A stretch of DNA of 64,000 nt from an uncultured Clostridia bacterium (GCA_934434555.1 CAKRZX010000003.1:97122-161121); one strand, 5' to 3'. Numbered from the stretch's first letter, positions 7,837 to 17,001 are shown. Notes: generated from the sequence alone by a model not told the origin. Program-made: numbers and translations.

Positions 7837-9362
7837 TCTTCACCCCAAAGTTCGATAATATCGTTGTCGCCCCAGATAACTTTTTCTTCGTCTGCGGGTC
7901 TCTTTTTGCGCTCGTAAATGAATCCCACAACCTGTATTGATAAAAGGGGCATCATTGCAACCATTGCAACTACGCCGAATGCGTCCTTTAATACGTTCCC
8001 GCCCAGTGCAGTGCTTGCTCCGATAAAAAATTGAAGCATAAACGTGGCGGTCATGGGTCCGGAGGCAACGCCGCCGGAGTCAAAAGCAATGGCGGTGTAA
8101 ATTTCGGGCACAAAAAACGAAAGCACAAGCGCCGCAACATAACCGGGAATCAGGAACCACAGAATGGATATACCCGTAAGCACGCGGAGCATTGATATTC
8201 CCATTGCAAGGGCAACCGCCACCGAAAGGCTTATTTTTATTGCCTTGCCCGGTATTGCGCCGGAAGAAACTTCTTCAACCTGCTTTTCAAGCACGGCAAC
8301 GGCAGGTTCGGCGGAAATTATAAACCAGCCGATGAGCATTGCAAGCGGAATCATTATGGGTTTCAGCGCGCCGTTCGCAAGAGACGCGCCGAGAACCGCG
8401 CCAAGGGACGAAAAGCCTACGTTTACGCCGGTTAAGAACAGCACAAGCCCCGCATAGGTGTAAAGAAGACCGATGAGAATCTTTGCAAGGGAGCGCTTTG
8501 TCATTTTAATTGAAAAAATCTGAAACAGCAGAAAGATAACTATTATCGGCAAAAGCGCAATCGCCATTTCTTTCATATATTCGGGTGTAGCTTTAAGATA
8601 TGCCGCACCGATATCGGCACTGTTTGCAAATTCAACCGCGGCAATATCTACGGTTCCCTCACTTCCGGGATAGAAAAAGCCTAAAATAAGCACCGACAGA
8701 ATAGGTCCGATTGAGCACAATGCAACCATACCGAAACTGTCCGATTCAGCCCATTTGTCGCTTCGGATATAAGAAACGCCCACGCCGAGAGCAAGAATAA
8801 ACGGCACGGTCATAGGTCCCGTGGTAACGCCGCCGGAATCGAAAGCGATGCTTAAAAAATTGATGTCGGTAAACGATGCAAGAATGAAAATGAGCGCATA
8901 AAAACCCAAAAGAAGCCATCGCAACTTTATGCCTTTAAGAACGCGGAACATACAAACCGCAAGAAAAAATCCTACGCCCGCGCCTACCGTGGCAAGCAAA
9001 GCGGAGTTGTTTATGTGTGGAACGGTGTTCGCAAGCACCTGTAAATCTGGTTCTGCAATGGTAATGGCAAAGCCGAGGATAAAACTGACGATAAGTATGA
9101 TCGGAAGATTTTTTGTTCTTGTTAAAGATGTTCCGATTTTTGAGCCGATTGGCGTCATGGACGCTTCGGCACCCAAAGAGAAGAAGCCCATGCCCACGGT
9201 TACCATAACCGTGCCCGCAAGAAACGAGAGCATAAGCCCGGAATTCACCGGCACAACCGTAAGGCAAAGTATAAGCACGATAAGCACTATCGGCAGCACC
9301 GAATTAAGGGATTCTTTTATTTTTTCCGCAAGGGCGGTTCTGTTTTCGGTTAAGTAATCTAT
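7833..9362 (-). CDS. DUF1538 family membrane protein
   Basis: This is a polytopic membrane protein of about 500 residues built of two DUF1538 repeats. The paired signature AFDSGGVTTGPMTVPFILALG and AFDSGGVASGPMTATFMLQF occurs once in each half, and each half has about six hydrophobic helices. The family is a predicted transporter with a linked PII-like regulator. The start is unusual. The nearest standard start (GTG at 9299) has no ribosome site and drops about 20 family-typical residues. The frame stays open upstream to AAAGGAC at 9371-9377, and the best-placed codon is AUA at 9362 (AUU at 9368 also possible). No ATG, GTG or TTG occurs between. Confidence 0.85.
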   Translation of the reverse strand: MDYLTENRTALAEKIKESLNSVLPIVLIVLILCLTVVPVNSGLMLSFLAGTVMVTVGMGFFSLGAEASMTPIGSKIGTSLTRTKNLPIILIVSFILGFAITIAEPDLQVLANTVPHINNSALLATVGAGVGFFLAVCMFRVLKGIKLRWLLLGFYALIFILASFTDINFLSIAFDSGGVTTGPMTVPFILALGVGVSYIRSDKWAESDSFGMVALCSIGPILSVLILGFFYPGSEGTVDIAAVEFANSADIGAAYLKATPEYMKEMAIALLPIIVIFLLFQIFSIKMTKRSLAKILIGLLYTYAGLVLFLTGVNVGFSSLGAVLGASLANGALKPIMIPLAMLIGWFIISAEPAVAVLEKQVEEVSSGAIPGKAIKISLSVAVALAMGISMLRVLTGISILWFLIPGYVAALVLSFFVPEIYTAIAFDSGGVASGPMTATFMLQFFIGASTALGGNVLKDAFGVVAMVAMMPLLSIQVVGFIYERKKRPADEEKVIWGDNDIIELWGEE

Positions 9363-9446
9363 GTAAATCCGTCCTTTCTTTGCAGCGGTTTAAGGGAAAA
9401 CGTTTTCCCCTAAACCGAAGTGATAACAATCTTGTGAAAATGATAA

Positions 9447-9958
9447 TATCTTTTTGCCCGCTTTTTTCTTTCAGAAAAACAGTTTTTCCCCTCTGTACAA
9501 ATCTTCTTTGAGTTAAATAACGAAGTTCTTTTTGCCTGCTTTCTCTTTCTGGAAAGCAGTTTTTTTCCTCTATGCAAATCTTCTTTGAGAAAATAACGAA
9601 TTTCTTTTTGCCTGCTTTTTCTTTCAGAAAAACAGTTTTCCCCCTCTGTACAAATCTTCTTTGAGAAAATAACGAAGTTCTTTTGCCCGCTTTCTCTTTC
9701 CGGAAAGCAGTTTTTTCCCTCTATGCAAATCTTATTTGAGAAAATAACGAAGTTCTTTTTGCCTGCTTTCTCTTTCTGGAAAGCAGTTTTTTTCCTCTAT
9801 GCAAATCTTCTTTGAGTTAAATAATGAAGTTCTTTTTGCCTGCTTTCTCTTTCTGGAAAGCAGTTTTTTCCTCTGTACAAATCTTCTTTGAGTTAAATAG
9901 TGAAGTTCTTTTTGCCTACTTTTTCTTTCAAGAAAAAGTAGGTCTTACAAGAAAAAGT
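9447..9958. repeat. 76-bp tandem repeat array (about 6.5 copies)
   Basis: Units start near 9447, 9521, 9597, 9673, 9748, 9825 and 9901, with a period of 75-77 bp. Each contains GAAGTTCTTTTTGCCTGC, a CTTTCTGGAAAG or CTTTCAGAAAAAC mini-hairpin, and CAAATCTTCTTTGAG. Two unit subtypes differ in this mini-hairpin and in CTATGCAAA versus CTGTACAAA. The last unit ends in a strong hairpin, CTACTTTTTC / GAAAAAGTAG, next to the guaB stop. The array fills the whole guaB-DUF1538 gap, and no gene is seen in it. It is not a CRISPR, because the units are continuous with no unique spacers. Confidence 0.85.
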
Positions 9959-9961
9959 AAG

Positions 9962-11452
9962 TTATTTGCTTTTAAGAACAACGTCGTGAGCGCCGCCCTC
10001 AACAATGCTTACGGAAGAAACAAGGGTAAGTTTGGCTTTTTTCTGCAATTCCGGTATGCTTTTTGCGCCGCAGTTGCACATGGTGCTTTTAACCTTTGCA
10101 AGACTCTGGCGCACGTTATCTGAAAGTTTGCCCGCATAGGGAACGTATGAATCAACGCCCTCTTCAAAAGATAGTTTGCTTGCGCCGCCCAAATCGTAAC
10201 GCTGCCAGTTGCGCGCACGGTTAGAGCCCTCGCCCCAGTACTCTTTCATAAGAGTGCCGTTTACGTTTATTTTTGCCGTGGGGCTTTCGTCAAAGCGGGC
10301 AAAATATCTGCCAAGCATAACGAAATCGGCGCCCATAGCCAAAGCAAGAGTAATGTGGTGGTCGTGTACAATGCCGCCGTCGGAGCAAACGGGAACGTAA
10401 ACGCCTGTTTCCTTAAAATATTCATCTCTTGCACGGCAAACGTCTATAAGAGCGGTTGCCTGACCGCGTCCGATACCCTTTGTTTCGCGGGTAATACAGA
10501 TCGAACCGCCGCCGATACCGACTTTAACGAAATCGGCTCCGCACTCTGCAAGATAGCGGAATCCCTCACCGTCAACAACGTTTCCCGCGCCTACTTTTAC
10601 GCTGTCTCCGTATTTTTCGCGGATAAAATCAATGGTAAGTTTCTGCCACTCTGAATATCCCTCGGAAGAATCGATGCAGAGTACATCTGCGCCCGCCTGA
10701 ACAAGTGCGGGAACGCGAACGGCATAATCACGGGTGTTGATACCCGCGCCCACAACGTAGCGCTTGTTGGCGTCAAGCAACTCATCGGGATTGTTCTTGT
10801 GGTCCTCGTAGTCCTTGCGGAAAACAAAGTAGCAAAGTCTGCCGTCATCGGAAACAACGGGAAGAGAATTGAGTTTATGCTCCCAGATAATATCATTGGC
10901 CTCGCTTAAAGTTACGCCTTCACGGGCAAAAAACAGTTTTTCCATGGGCGTCATAAACGTGCTTACTTTATCGGTCATTTCCATGCGGGAAACGCGGTAA
11001 TCGCGGCTTGTAACAATGCCCAGAAGTTTGCCCCCGGCAGTGCCGTCGCTTGTAACGGCAACGGTGGAATGCCCGGTCTGCTCTTTTAATGCAAGCACGT
11101 CCGCAAGGGTCTTGTCGGGCGCGATATTGGAATCGCTTTTAACAAAGCCCGCCTTATAGCCCTTTGCGCGGGCTACCATAGCCGCTTCATCCTCAACCGA
11201 CTGTGAGCCGTAAATAAACGACACACCGCCCTCGCGGGCAAGAGCAACCGCAAGCCTGTCACCCGAAACCGACTGCATTATAGCCGATACCATGGGAATA
11301 TTCATTTCAATGGGGCTTTTTTCGCCTTTTTTGAACTTTACAAGCGGCGTTTTGAGGCTCACATTTGCGGGAATGCAGGTGGAATCGGAATATCCGGGAA
11401 CAAGCAGATACTCATTGAATGTATGCGAGGGTTCGGAAAAAAATGTTGCCAT
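9962..11452 (-). CDS. guaB: IMP dehydrogenase
   Basis: The 496-residue enzyme oxidises IMP to XMP with NAD, the committed step to GMP. It has a TIM barrel interrupted by a CBS pair (about 105-220). The catalytic loop reads GIGGGSICITRE with Cys319, followed by a flap region KGIGRGQ. The family GVGPGSICTTR and VGVPQ motifs are altered here, which places it in a divergent IMPDH branch. The phosphate-site block SDGGI and the YxxxGGAS-like C-terminal flap are present. AAGGAG lies ahead of the ATG. It is the last gene of an araC-glyA-guaB run, 27 bp behind glyA, so serine/glycine and guanine synthesis may be co-expressed. Confidence 0.95.
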   Translation of the reverse strand: MATFFSEPSHTFNEYLLVPGYSDSTCIPANVSLKTPLVKFKKGEKSPIEMNIPMVSAIMQSVSGDRLAVALAREGGVSFIYGSQSVEDEAAMVARAKGYKAGFVKSDSNIAPDKTLADVLALKEQTGHSTVAVTSDGTAGGKLLGIVTSRDYRVSRMEMTDKVSTFMTPMEKLFFAREGVTLSEANDIIWEHKLNSLPVVSDDGRLCYFVFRKDYEDHKNNPDELLDANKRYVVGAGINTRDYAVRVPALVQAGADVLCIDSSEGYSEWQKLTIDFIREKYGDSVKVGAGNVVDGEGFRYLAECGADFVKVGIGGGSICITRETKGIGRGQATALIDVCRARDEYFKETGVYVPVCSDGGIVHDHHITLALAMGADFVMLGRYFARFDESPTAKINVNGTLMKEYWGEGSNRARNWQRYDLGGASKLSFEEGVDSYVPYAGKLSDNVRQSLAKVKSTMCNCGAKSIPELQKKAKLTLVSSVSIVEGGAHDVVLKSK

Positions 11453-11479
11453 AAAAATATATACTCCTTAAAATGTTTT

Positions 11480-12715
11480 TCAACGGTAAATAGGGCATTT
11501 TTCGCAAAGAGCAATAACCTCATCGGTAATATCCTCTTTGCTGTTTTCAAAGTCAACCGCAGCGCGTTTGAGCCAGCGGGCGATTTTCTTCATTTCCTCT
11601 TCCTTAAACCCGCGGCTGGTAACCGCCGGTGTGCCTACACGCAGACCGCTTGTAACAAACGGACTTTCCGGGTCAGCCGGAATGGCGTTTTTATTGGCGG
11701 TTATGTGAACTTCGTCAAGCATATGCTCGTAAGCCTTGCCCGTAAGAGAAAAATTGCGCAAATCAAGCAGAATAAGGTGATTGTCCGTGCCGCCGGAAAC
11801 AAGATTGAATCCTTCGGCTTTAAGGTCGTCTGCAAGGGCGCGGGCATTAAGGATAATCTGATGCTGATATTTTTTGAAGTCATCGGTAAGCGCCTCACCA
11901 AAAGCAACTGCCTTTGCGGCGATAATATGCATAAGCGGTCCGCCCTGTGTACCGGGAAAAATAGCCTTGTCTATTGCCTTGGCGTACTTTTCGCGGCAAA
12001 GAATCATACCTCCGCGGGGTCCCCGGAGAGTTTTATGTGTAGTGGTAGTCACAACGTCGGCATAAGGCACGGGACTTTCGTGTTCGCCTGCCGCCACAAG
12101 ACCGGCAATGTGCGCCATATCAACCATAAGATATGCGCCCACCTCATCGGCAATACTGCGGAAGCGGGCAAAGTCTATTTTCCTCGGATATGCCGACGCG
12201 CCCGCAAGGATAAGTTTGGGCTTATGCTCCTTTGCAAGGCGTTCAACCTCATCGTAATCAATCAGCTGTGTCTTTCCGTCAACGCCGTATGATACAATAT
12301 TAAAATATTTTCCCGAAATGTTTACGGGAGAGCCGTGGGAAAGATGTCCGCCCTCGGCAAGGCTCATTGAAAGCACCGTATCGCCGGGTTCAAGCAGTGC
12401 AAAGAACACCGCTAAATTTGCCGACGCGCCCGAATGGGGCTGAACGTTGGCGTGCTCCGCGCCGAAAAGTTTCTTTGCGCGCTCACGGGCGATTTCTTCA
12501 ACCTCGTCAACAAACTGACAGCCGCCGTAATAGCGTTTTGAGGGATATCCCTCGGCATATTTGTTGGTAAGGGGCGTTCCCGCGGCAAGAAGCACCGCCT
12601 CGGAAACGATATTTTCCGACGCAATAAGTTCGATATTGTGTTGCTGACGGTCAAATTCCCGCCGGCACGACGCGTAAACCTCAGGATCGAAATTTTTAAG
12701 TTCATCGTAAAACAT
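11480..12715 (-). CDS. glyA: Serine hydroxymethyltransferase
   Basis: The 411-residue PLP enzyme interconverts serine plus tetrahydrofolate with glycine plus methylene-tetrahydrofolate. Seen directly: the N-terminal LIASENIVSEAV block, NKYAEGYPSKRYYGG, QPHSGASAN, the DMAHIAGL segment and the PLP lysine in TTTTHKTLRGPRGG (Lys228). The ATG at 12715 follows GAGGAG; a longer in-frame start at 12754 would run into the araC gene. It begins 4 bp behind the araC stop, so both are very likely on one mRNA. Confidence 0.96.
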   Translation of the reverse strand: MFYDELKNFDPEVYASCRREFDRQQHNIELIASENIVSEAVLLAAGTPLTNKYAEGYPSKRYYGGCQFVDEVEEIARERAKKLFGAEHANVQPHSGASANLAVFFALLEPGDTVLSMSLAEGGHLSHGSPVNISGKYFNIVSYGVDGKTQLIDYDEVERLAKEHKPKLILAGASAYPRKIDFARFRSIADEVGAYLMVDMAHIAGLVAAGEHESPVPYADVVTTTTHKTLRGPRGGMILCREKYAKAIDKAIFPGTQGGPLMHIIAAKAVAFGEALTDDFKKYQHQIILNARALADDLKAEGFNLVSGGTDNHLILLDLRNFSLTGKAYEHMLDEVHITANKNAIPADPESPFVTSGLRVGTPAVTSRGFKEEEMKKIARWLKRAAVDFENSKEDITDEVIALCEKCPIYR

Positions 12716-12719
12716 AATG

Positions 12720-13526
12720 TCACTCCTCGTACAGTTTGCAGTATGCCCCCACATGAGAGCCTATTTTTTTCCACTCCATCGGCGGAACGCCGAAATGCTG
12801 CTTGAACGCCCGCGAAAAAGTGTAGATATCTTTATACCCCACGCTGTTTGACACTACCGAAACCGAAAACTTTTCGCATTTCAGCAGTTCAAGCGCCTTT
12901 TCCATTCGGTAGGCAAGCATAAATCTGCCGGGGCTTACGCCCAGTTCTTCCCTGAAAACGTGGGAAAGATAACACCTGTCAAGCCCGAGTTGGCGGGCAA
13001 CGTCGGAAACGTTTATTCCGTCAACATACTGTTTTTTTATAATATTCAGCGCGGCAATTGAATAGTTTATACCGTCCTTTGTGCCGTAAGCGCGCAAAAG
13101 TGCGGCAACCGTATCCCACACGGCAGCGGCGGCGGTTATATCGTTGACTTCCCCGCCCGAAACATACGTATCGTATATTCTCTGCATGGCAGACGCGATT
13201 TCAGCATTGTTTGTAACGTAGGGCAGCGATTCAAACATGGTCTTTTTTGCCGAAAACGCAACCCATACGTAGCGCCACGGCTCGTTTTCGTCGGCAGTAT
13301 ACACCGCAACTTCGCCCGGACGAATGACGAATGCCTCGCCCGCGGAAACCTCAAAAGTTCTGTCGCCCACGCAATAGACGCCTTTGCCCGAAACCACATA
13401 GTGGATAAGCCAGTGCATACGCACCGCGGGACCGAAAGAATGTGCGCGCGCGCAGTCCTCTGCGCCGATATTTATGGGCGTTACGGAAGAATATCTTTCG
13501 CTGTTTATTTCGCACTGCCTGAACAT
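12720..13526 (-). CDS. AraC family transcriptional regulator
   Basis: The 268-residue protein has an N-terminal cupin-like sensor half (about 20-110, with AFVIRPGEV) and a C-terminal AraC domain with two helix-turn-helix units (about 165-265). The second carries the SVGYKDIYTFSRAFKQHFGVPP signature around residues 228-250. The ATG at 13526 is preferred because AGGTG precedes it; the frame is open to 13580. It is the first gene before glyA and guaB and so may control them or itself. The ligand is unknown. Confidence 0.88.
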   Translation of the reverse strand: MFRQCEINSERYSSVTPINIGAEDCARAHSFGPAVRMHWLIHYVVSGKGVYCVGDRTFEVSAGEAFVIRPGEVAVYTADENEPWRYVWVAFSAKKTMFESLPYVTNNAEIASAMQRIYDTYVSGGEVNDITAAAAVWDTVAALLRAYGTKDGINYSIAALNIIKKQYVDGINVSDVARQLGLDRCYLSHVFREELGVSPGRFMLAYRMEKALELLKCEKFSVSVVSNSVGYKDIYTFSRAFKQHFGVPPMEWKKIGSHVGAYCKLYEE

Positions 13527-13563
13527 TACACCGCACCTATTATATATATCGTATATCTGTGTT

Positions 13564-13593
13564 ATTATAGCACAAATCACGGGCTGCCGTCAA
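13564..13593 (-). promoter_or_regulatory. Promoter of araC-glyA-guaB
   Basis: On the minus strand TTGACG (13593-13588) and TATAAT (13569-13564) are 18 bp apart, about 40 bp before the araC start codon. Confidence 0.65.
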
Positions 13594-13626
13594 GGGAAGA
13601 AAAAGTGCCGCCGATTTTCTTTTTGT

Positions 13627-13655
13627 TTGACGGTTTTCCCTCTTTGTGCTATACT
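13627..13655 (+). promoter_or_regulatory. Promoter of trkA-trkH
   Basis: TTGACG (13627-13632) and TATACT (13650-13655) are 17 bp apart, followed by AAAGGAAG and the trkA ATG at 13693. It is divergent from the araC promoter and only about 35 bp away from it. Confidence 0.65.
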
Positions 13656-13692
13656 ACTCGAACACACATATACGTGCGAAAGGAAGTAGAAA

Positions 13693-15054
13693 ATGAAAAT
13701 AGTTGTTTCCGGCTGCGGAAAGATAGGACAAAGCATTATTGAAAGCCTTGTTTCCGAGGGGCACGATGTTGTTGCTATTGACAAAGACCCGAAAGTTATT
13801 GAAGATATCTCAAATATCCACGATATAATGGGCGTTACCGGCAATGGGGTTGACTGTGAAACTCTTAAAGAAGCCGGCGTTGAAACCGCGCGAATGTTCA
13901 TTGCCGCCACCGGTTCCGATGAAGGGAATATGCTTGCCTGTTTCCTTGCAAAGCGAATGGGCGCGCGCCACACCATAGCGCGGATCCGTCAACCGGAGTA
14001 TAATTATTCAAGCCTTGTATTCCTGCGTCAGCAACTTGATTTATCAATGGCAATCAATCCCGAAATGCTGGCGGCACAGGAACTTTACAATATTCTTAAA
14101 TTCCCCACTGCGGTTAAAATAGAAACTTTTTCGCGGCGGGATTTTGAGATGATTGAAATGCGCCTTAAACCCGATTCCATGCTTGACGGGCTGACGCTGA
14201 TGCAGATGCGCGAAAAATATAAGGCACGGGTGCTTGTTTGTGCCGTACAGCGGGGTGACGAGGTTTTTATTCCCGACGGCAACTTTGTGCTTAAAGGCGG
14301 TGACAGAATAGGTCTTACCGCAACCACGGCGGAAGTGCAGAAACTTTTCAAGGCGCTTAACATCTATCAGAAACAGGCAAAGGACGTTGTTATTTTAGGC
14401 GGAAGCCGCACGGCATATTATCTGTCAAAAATGCTTTCACAGGCGGGAAGCACGGTTAAGGTAATTGACCTGGACCCCGAAGTGTGCAAGCGTTTTTCCG
14501 ACGACTTGCCGAAAGTATCGGTTGTTCAGGGCGACGGCGCACAGCAGGAACTTCTTCTTGAAGAGGGCATAAGGGACACAGACGCGTTCGTTGCGCTTAC
14601 GGGAATCGATGAGGAAAATATTCTTATATCGGTTTTTGCGCAGTATATGGAGGTTCCCAAAGTCATTGCCAAGGTGAACCGGGATGAACTTGCCGCAATG
14701 GCAATAAAACTGGGACTCGATACGGTTATTTCGCCCAAGAAAGTTATTTCCGACGTTATCGTGCGTTACGCCCGCGCCCTTGACAACTCAATGGGCAGCA
14801 ACGTTGAAACGCTGTATCAACTTATGGACGGCAAAGCCGAAGCGATTGAATTCAGGGTTTTGCCCGACTTCATAATGCTCGGCATTCCGCTTAAAGATAT
14901 GAAAATAAAGAAAAATGTGCTTATTGCAGGTATAATCCGCGAACGCAAACCCATTATTCCCGCCGGTGACGACGTTATTCTTCCCGGCGACAGGGTCATT
15001 GTTATTGCAGGAGACCTTAAACTGCACGACCTTGCGGACATTATCAGAGGATAA
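13693..15054 (+). CDS. trkA: Trk potassium uptake regulator TrkA
   Basis: The 453-residue cytosolic subunit gates the TrkH channel. It has two RCK units: RCK_N1 (1-120) with the nucleotide loop SGCGKIGQ, RCK_C1 (about 135-215), RCK_N2 (about 230-345) and RCK_C2 (about 370-453). The first nucleotide site is intact (GxGxxG plus the acidic AIDKDP end of strand 2). The second is altered to LGGSRTAYYL while keeping VIDLDPE. The full double-unit length fits TrkA rather than the single-unit KtrA. It lies 4 bp ahead of trkH. Confidence 0.95.
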   Translation: MKIVVSGCGKIGQSIIESLVSEGHDVVAIDKDPKVIEDISNIHDIMGVTGNGVDCETLKEAGVETARMFIAATGSDEGNMLACFLAKRMGARHTIARIRQPEYNYSSLVFLRQQLDLSMAINPEMLAAQELYNILKFPTAVKIETFSRRDFEMIEMRLKPDSMLDGLTLMQMREKYKARVLVCAVQRGDEVFIPDGNFVLKGGDRIGLTATTAEVQKLFKALNIYQKQAKDVVILGGSRTAYYLSKMLSQAGSTVKVIDLDPEVCKRFSDDLPKVSVVQGDGAQQELLLEEGIRDTDAFVALTGIDEENILISVFAQYMEVPKVIAKVNRDELAAMAIKLGLDTVISPKKVISDVIVRYARALDNSMGSNVETLYQLMDGKAEAIEFRVLPDFIMLGIPLKDMKIKKNVLIAGIIRERKPIIPAGDDVILPGDRVIVIAGDLKLHDLADIIRG

Positions 15055-15058
15055 AAAA

Positions 15059-16492
15059 ATGAACAAAAAAATGGTTATCTATACCACGGGACAGATTGTA
15101 GGCGTTGAAGGGCTTTGTATGCTTCTTTCGGCGGGTGTTTCCCTTGTTTACCGCGAAAAGAGCGGATTTTGGCTGCTTGTTTCGGCGGCTATTGCGGGGG
15201 CGATCTTCCTGCTTTCTCTTTTATTCAAGCCCAAGGACCAGGTGATTTTTGCGAAAGAGGGTTTTGTGACCGTTGCGCTCTCGTGGGTACTGCTTTCCGC
15301 CGTAGGCGCGCTTCCGTTCTTTTTAAGCCGCGAAATCCCAAACTATATAGATTGCTTTTTTGAAACAAGCAGCGGGTTAAGCACCACGGGCGCAAGCATT
15401 GTTGACCACGTGGAACGCCTTTCCCACGGCATACTTTTCTGGCGGAGTTTCACCCACTGGATAGGCGGTATGGGTGTTCTTGTGCTTGTGCTTGCCATTG
15501 CCCCGTCGGTTTCGGGCAGAACGATTCATATGGCTCGCGCCGAGATGCCGGGACCCGTTGTAGGCAAACTTACCCCAAAAATAAGGGACACCGCAAAAAT
15601 ACTTTACATAATCTATATCGTGCTTACGTTTCTGCTGGCAGTTATGCTTATGTTCGGCGGAATGGACGTGTTTGAAAGTGTTGTTCACGCTTTCGGCACT
15701 GCCGGCACGGGCGGCTTCGGCATAAAAAGCGATTCAGTCGCCTCGTACAGCCCGTATATTCAGTGGGTGCTTACGATATTTATGCTCGTCTTTTCGGTGA
15801 ACTTCAATCTGTATTATATGATTCTTATTCACCGTGCGGCGTCCGCTTTCAAAAGCGAAGAATTCTGGACTATGATTGCCCTTGTTGCGGTGTCGGCAGC
15901 GGCGGTGGGATTCAGTATCCGTCCCCTTTATCACACAACAGGCGAAACGGCACGGCATTCGCTGTTTCAGGTGGCGTCAATAGTAAGCACCACAGGCTTT
16001 ACCACCGCAAATATTGCCGCCTGGCCCGACCTTGCAAAGTCGGTACTGCTGCTGCTTATGTTTGTGGGCGGCTGTGCAGGTTCCACCGCGGGCGGAATGA
16101 AAATGTCGCGCGTGATGCTGCTTATAAAACTTATCCACCACAGGGTAAGGCATATGCTGCATCCCCGCTCGGTCAAGGCGGTCAAGTTTGAGGGCAAGAC
16201 CGTTGATTCCGATACCCTTGACGGCGTTGCGTCATACTTGGCGGTATATGTTCTGTGCATTGCGATTCTGTTTTTGATTTTAAGTTTTGAGCCTTTCGGA
16301 ATTGAAGATAATTTAAGCGCCGCGGTGTCCACATTTAACAACGTAGGTCCCGCATACGGAGTTGCATCATCAAGTTATTCGGCATACTCGTGGGTTTCAA
16401 AACTTGCAATGTCGTTTGCAATGATTTTCGGGCGCCTTGAAATCTACCCGATGCTTATAATGTTTTCGCCCTCAACCTGGCGAAATAAATAG
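15059..16492 (+). CDS. trkH: Trk potassium channel subunit TrkH
   Basis: The 477-residue membrane protein belongs to the TrkH/KtrB superfamily of K+ channels, with four M1-P-M2 repeats. Selectivity-filter-like segments with the conserved glycine are visible at SGLSTTGAS, GTAGTGGFG, IVSTTGFTT and FNNVGPAYG. The mid-membrane loop segment GGCAGSTAGGMKMSR is typical. The true start is ATG 15059, behind AGAGG and after the trkA stop; the frame runs open into trkA. Together with trkA it forms a complete two-gene uptake system. Confidence 0.95.
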   Translation: MNKKMVIYTTGQIVGVEGLCMLLSAGVSLVYREKSGFWLLVSAAIAGAIFLLSLLFKPKDQVIFAKEGFVTVALSWVLLSAVGALPFFLSREIPNYIDCFFETSSGLSTTGASIVDHVERLSHGILFWRSFTHWIGGMGVLVLVLAIAPSVSGRTIHMARAEMPGPVVGKLTPKIRDTAKILYIIYIVLTFLLAVMLMFGGMDVFESVVHAFGTAGTGGFGIKSDSVASYSPYIQWVLTIFMLVFSVNFNLYYMILIHRAASAFKSEEFWTMIALVAVSAAAVGFSIRPLYHTTGETARHSLFQVASIVSTTGFTTANIAAWPDLAKSVLLLLMFVGGCAGSTAGGMKMSRVMLLIKLIHHRVRHMLHPRSVKAVKFEGKTVDSDTLDGVASYLAVYVLCIAILFLILSFEPFGIEDNLSAAVSTFNNVGPAYGVASSSYSAYSWVSKLAMSFAMIFGRLEIYPMLIMFSPSTWRNK

Positions 16493-16542
16493 CACATAAT
16501 TTTTGTGAAAACAATACATTATAAAGGTGATAAAAATTTTAC

Positions 16543-16571
16543 TTGCTTTTTTTTACGTTAAAGCATATAAT
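16543..16571 (+). promoter_or_regulatory. Promoter of zinc-ribbon gene
   Basis: TTGCTT (16543-16548) and a perfect TATAAT (16566-16571) are 17 bp apart, 29 bp before the ATG. Confidence 0.6.
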
Positions 16572-16600
16572 GTACCCACTAAATACGCGAGGTGATTTTA

Positions 16601-16960
16601 ATGTATATTAAATGTCCCAGATGCAACCTGAATTATATAAACGAAGAAACCGAGCAGTACTGCAAGGTTTGCTTGGTGGATATGGGCAAAATTCAGGGTC
16701 AGCCCGAACTTGAACTTGAAGAGGAATATACCCTGTGCCCCGAATGCGGCGAGAATTATCTTGAAGACGGCGAAGAAATCTGCTACGCCTGCCGCCTGGA
16801 ACGTATGAAGAACCAGAAAAACGAAGATTCGATTGACAGTTACGAAGATGCGGAAGATATGCTTCCCGATACAATGGAAGATTCACTTGACGCTATGGCG
16901 GAACTTGAAAACGAAAATGACGAGGAAGAAAAAGAGGCAGAGGAAGAAGAAAATCTGTAA
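16601..16960 (+). CDS. Small double zinc-ribbon protein with acidic tail
   Basis: The 119-residue protein has two Cys4 knuckle pairs: CPRC...CKVC (about 5-25) and CPEC...CYAC (about 45-62). A highly acidic C-terminus (about 75-119, mostly E and D) follows. The zinc-ribbon heads suggest nucleic-acid or protein binding; the tail suggests a chaperone-like or charge-shielding role. No named family is recognised. GAGGTG lies 9 bases before the ATG at 16601; an alternative ATG at 16592 sits on the ribosome site. The gene stands alone between its own promoter and terminator. Confidence 0.8.
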   Translation: MYIKCPRCNLNYINEETEQYCKVCLVDMGKIQGQPELELEEEYTLCPECGENYLEDGEEICYACRLERMKNQKNEDSIDSYEDAEDMLPDTMEDSLDAMAELENENDEEEKEAEEEENL

Positions 16961-16966
16961 ATGAAT

Positions 16967-17001
16967 AACGGCGGCTTTTATGCAAAGTCGCCGTTTTTTT
17001 G
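16967..17001 (+). terminator. Terminator of zinc-ribbon gene
   Basis: A 12-bp stem AACGGCGGCTTT / AAAGTCGCCGTT with a 5-base loop is followed by T7. Confidence 0.85.

Noticed and set aside
9447..9958. CRISPR-like periodic repeats
   Set aside because: The 76-bp units are contiguous and homologous along their whole length; there are no unique spacers and no cas genes.
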